64,000 nt of DNA from contig JAYKKI010000009.1 in the NCBI GenBank assembly GCA_039881145.1, positions 14,000,501-14,064,500 on the forward strand. The letters run 5' to 3'. Below are positions 60,780 to 64,000 of the stretch, piece after piece (the stretch's first letter is position 1; each line of letters starts with the position of its first letter). The stretch is from Druceiella hillmani. Its lineage: Eukaryota > Arthropoda > Insecta > Lepidoptera > Hepialidae. The notes below the pieces were generated by a model, which was not told the origin of the DNA, did no database searches, and saw nothing but the letters and a program-made list of their open reading frames with translations. The position numbers were made by a program, and so were the translations under genes.

Positions 60780-61270
60780 CTGCCATCTGTTAAAGAGTTG
60801 CATCATTCATTATCAAAAATTATCATTAGACCCTGACCCGGTGGATGGTGAAGTTATTTTGCAAAATAAAAAACATCAGCAACAAATATCTTGAATAACG
60901 GTGGATTTTATGGAAGTTAAGGAGTTCCATTGTTCATATATAGAACTCATCATTAGACCCTGGCCTTGTCGACGGTGTAGTTATTTTACAAATTAGTTAT
61001 TAATTTGTAATCACTAGTATCAAATATCTTTAATCAGGATTGACTTACTAACATCCGTTAAGAAATTCCATTGTTCATCTCCAGAATCATCTTTGTCTCC
61101 ATCATGGGACCCTGGCCTGTTAAATGGTGTAGTTATTTTAAAAAGTCACAACTATACGTAGCCAATATTTTGAATCATAATTGTTTATTACCGTTCGTTA
61201 AGGAGTTCCATAGTTCATTTCCTAACCTCATTATCGAATCGTCATCACATTTATATGTGACCTCCCCTTA
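60780..61270 (+). repeat. four-unit tandem repeat, period 127-141 bp
   Basis: Each unit has 'gttaaggagttccattgttc' or a variant (starts 60789, 60916, 61057, 61197). Then comes 'atcattagaccctggcc' and 'ggtg.agttattttacaaa'. The fourth unit breaks off before the second block. Divergence of about 20% indicates an old internal repeat of a transposable element. Confidence 0.85.
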
Positions 61271-61388
61271 AGTTCCGTCTTTAATTAAAAAAAGAATATC
61301 TCTCTAAAGAAATATAGCTGAACATACAAATAAAGAAAGATTCCGACGAAGTGACAAATTCCTTCTTTTTTGAAGTCGGTTAAAAAGC
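61271..61388 (+). mobile_element. terminal motif of a widespread insect repeat
   Basis: The sequence ends 'ccttcttttttgaagtcggt' followed by TAAAAA. A 'cctccttttttgaagtcggttaaaa'-type end is common in insect, notably lepidopteran, interspersed repeats, from memory. Together with the four-unit repeat just upstream this suggests one element of about 600 bp (60780-61388). Confidence 0.45.
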
Positions 61389-61389
61389 A

Positions 61390-62875
61390 GAACTTATTAC
61401 CACTTTTGAAAGCTATACTTTCTTAAGTAAATTATTAGTCAAAACCTAGGGTAGTATCATATTTTCTACAGTAATTTTTGTAATTATGCGCCAGGTGATA
61501 TTTTTCAATAAATGAAAATAAACAAAAATTTCCTATAGTATTATAACCAAAATCTTCTTTGCATAAATGATATACAAATCTTGGTCGGTTTGTATATATT
61601 TATGATGTGAATATTGACTGTTTAAAATATACTTACTGCATATTAAGTGCATTTTCATAAGTTTAGGTTGCTGCATTAACATACTAATTAACTCTAAACA
61701 AGATATATGAAAGCCTAGGAACGAATTAATTATTAAAATTTCAACTTTATTCTCAGTCAAAATTTACTTCAACAGCTAAACCATAGCCGCGGCGTGCAAT
61801 ACATTTATACCTCAATGTATAAAATTAGACGCGAACATTCAGGTTTAAGTCATGAAAATTCCCTTAACGGTATATTAGATAAAGGGATCAGTAGGGACTT
61901 AAAGTCTATGTGGGATTGTTTCTTCTTATTATTAAAAATAAGTTCAGTTAGTTAAAATGAATCTAATGATAAAAAAAATAAATATCCGGGCCATGACCAA
62001 AATGTAATCTCATTAGCCATCGTGACATATTGAAAAATATTTATTCAAACATTTTAAAAAATATTACCCATTGCCAAACAATATTAACGTCGTTAGTCTC
62101 ATTTGTCCCTCTAAATTTTGAAAACCGAAACCGATCACTGTGGAATTTCTAATAAAACAAATGTCAAGCACACACTAAAAATCCATATTTCCCTAGATAT
62201 TGGCTTCAAAAATTCTCAATAAATATCAAAACCAGATCAAACTGATCTTCAGAACAAGATCTTCAGTTAACGATCACATAACATTAATGTAATAAAAGAT
62301 AATTTAATTTTAATAGCATAGATACAAGTCAGATAAACTTTAAAGATCTATAGATTATATCAGATACGTAAACAGGCAGTCAAGTTGAAAAATGAGCGTA
62401 AGCATCCTGTGCCATGCTTATTTTGTTGATGCTACTAAATATTGATAGACGCTTATGATATTACCTCGAAAACACATCATACTTATACAGAAGAGAAATA
62501 ACCTATTATAGATTTGGTCTTTTTCCTAAGAATTATGACTATAAACTAGCATCACATACATTTATTTTTATATATATATTTTTTTAATTATTTTAATTCA
62601 ATTATACGTAATTAAATTATATGTATATTTGAACTTAAATTGATGTTTTAATTTTTTGTGAAAAGAAAAATTTTTCAGTGTACGTCTTCCTATTTTCTAT
62701 ATTCCAATTTTTATTCCTACTTAGCTCAAAAACCACTGTTGTAATTTTCGCCATTTAGATTGAAAATAAAGTCCCATAAGTCAATTGGACATAACAATAG
62801 TTCCATCTGCTAATAATTAAATCTGAATATCGTAGATAATTCTCCATCTTGGGGAAGTTCAAAAATTACTAGTAG
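61390..62875. other. AT-rich sequence, nothing recognised
   Basis: A 75-codon minus-strand frame (61533-61760) shows no family motif. No repeat structure was seen apart from a short TATATA run near 62565. Confidence 0.5.
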
Positions 62876-62950
62876 TATTATATACAGTATATGTAGTATT
62901 TGTATTATATATAGTATATGCGCACATACACACACACAAACATACACACG
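62876..62950. repeat. imperfect TATA/GTAT and CA microsatellite
   Basis: 'agtattatatacagtatatg' units repeated about three times, then an interrupted (CA)n stretch to 62948. Confidence 0.8.
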
Positions 62951-62954
62951 GGCG

Positions 62955-63775
62955 TCGGTTCCCATTCGCCACATTTTTACTGCACTCTTTCTTCACATTT
63001 TTCTCAACACGTGTTTTATGGATGTGAAAAATGTATTAAAATATAAAATTTGTGGAAAAAATTGCAAAATCCTCAAATAATTTAAATACATTTATTATAC
63101 AAAATCGTGCTAATCCCGGAACAATAACTATAAAGCAATCGCAAATCCTTGTTCAGTATTAGTTTTTCTTTTGTAAATATATTATTTTTACTTTCTTTTT
63201 TTATTGAAAATAATAGGTTGAATCACCCTGCGAAAATATGTCCTAAAAATACTATACTTTCTATGTTGCCTATATACATTATGTAGTAGTTGAACAAGTT
63301 ATAAATAAACTATAAGGATAGCAGTTTTGTTGTACTTCTATTGACTGCAGAAATAGAAACCAATCTGGAATTGTTTGGATACAAAAAAAAACAATTTCAT
63401 TTCAACACTGCCGTTTCGTAATAAAGGCGAAAAGTAGTTTTTTTATCAAATGCACTAATCGATTATTACATGAAATTTTATTTACTGGAATCTGCAAATG
63501 TATTTAAGGGCTCTTGCCAAGAAATTAGTTCCATAAAATTTAGCAAGAAATCATAAGAGATTTTCATACAAACCTCACAAGCAATTTTTCCAGATGTGTG
63601 GAGCGGAGTCGTTTCACTATTATCTTAATAAACCCATTTTATAATAGCAACAAAATTAATAACCAAAATAATTAATATGAACTATTTACGCATCCCTTTT
63701 TTAGGGGCTATCAGCTATACCTAAGGCATAACGAACCTTGAAGGGTTAAGCAAAAAAATATGTGTATATTGCTTA
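62955..63775. other. AT-rich sequence, nothing recognised
   Basis: No coding or repeat signal. Confidence 0.5.
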
Positions 63776-63784
63776 TTGTAGATA

Positions 63785-64000
63785 TGAATCAGGGAGTCGG
63801 AATCGCGAGCCGGTATTGCTTTTTACCGTTATTGTGTACAATAAATAAAGGCTGGTATAGGGCCTCATCGGCGCGGTCTGTCTCGCGCAGCCGCCTTGGA
63901 GATAATTAATGGCTATCTCAGGACGACGCCCCCTGCGCCCAATAAGTGCACCCGTCCTACAACTGATGGATTTACTGACTATTAATTGACTATATTGCGC
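63785..64000. other. GC-richer island at the window end
   Basis: Strongly GC-richer than its surroundings: 'ctcatcggcgcggtctgtct', 'cgcgcagccgccttggag', 'ataattaatggc' and 'gacgacgccccctgcgcc'. It contains TAATTA homeodomain-type sites and 'gcaataaataaagg'-like ATAAATAAA. No frame long enough to call. It could be an enhancer, a promoter-proximal region or an exon edge cut by the window. Confidence 0.35.

Overview
The window is AT-rich animal DNA. The transposon families in it and a short block of the insect telomere motif TTAGG point to an insect or a close arthropod relative. No complete gene can be supported. What is present is intergenic or intronic sequence: decayed transposons, dispersed and tandem repeats, microsatellites, two possible exon fragments of a transporter gene, and scattered GC-richer islands that could be conserved regulatory sequence.

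Layout. 1-9 kb holds old tandem duplications, a possible C-terminal exon (2544-2755) and a possible N-terminal exon (6513-6695) of an SLC17/MFS-type transporter on the minus strand, and a TG/TGCG microsatellite. 8.3-16.2 kb holds a small Helitron- or SINE-like repeat, a Pif1-type helicase tail, two long TA microsatellites, a dead mariner-like transposase and an 88-bp tandem duplication. 17.6-19.0 kb is a decayed tandem array of about eight units. 24.6-26.3 kb holds a 29-nt inverted pair with a (TTAGG)4 block just inside its right end.

The dominant structure is a large inverted duplication. The left arm is 30841-37077 (6,237 bp) and the right arm is 54648-60554 (5,907 bp, reverse-complemented), with 17.6 kb between them. 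The arms look about 99% identical by eye. Their 330-bp length difference is accounted for exactly by two indels: a 279-bp insertion in the left arm, containing a perfect 220-bp palindrome flanked by a 12-bp direct repeat, and a 51-bp in-frame difference in a coding-like segment. The outer left breakpoint falls inside a 1.1-kb polypurine tract that appears to belong to a non-autonomous Helitron-like element (29575-30955). The right arm keeps only the last part of that element.

The spacer between the arms holds a decayed non-LTR retrotransposon on the minus strand (ORF1 piece, then two tandem copies of a reverse transcriptase piece), a tRNA-like box A/box B remnant, compound hairpins and most of the GC-richer islands. 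Right of the duplication there is a four-unit repeat of about 140 bp ending in a terminal motif common in insect repeats, and a GC-richer island at the window end.

All identities come from reading the sequence and recalling family motifs. No database search was run, and percentages are by-eye estimates.
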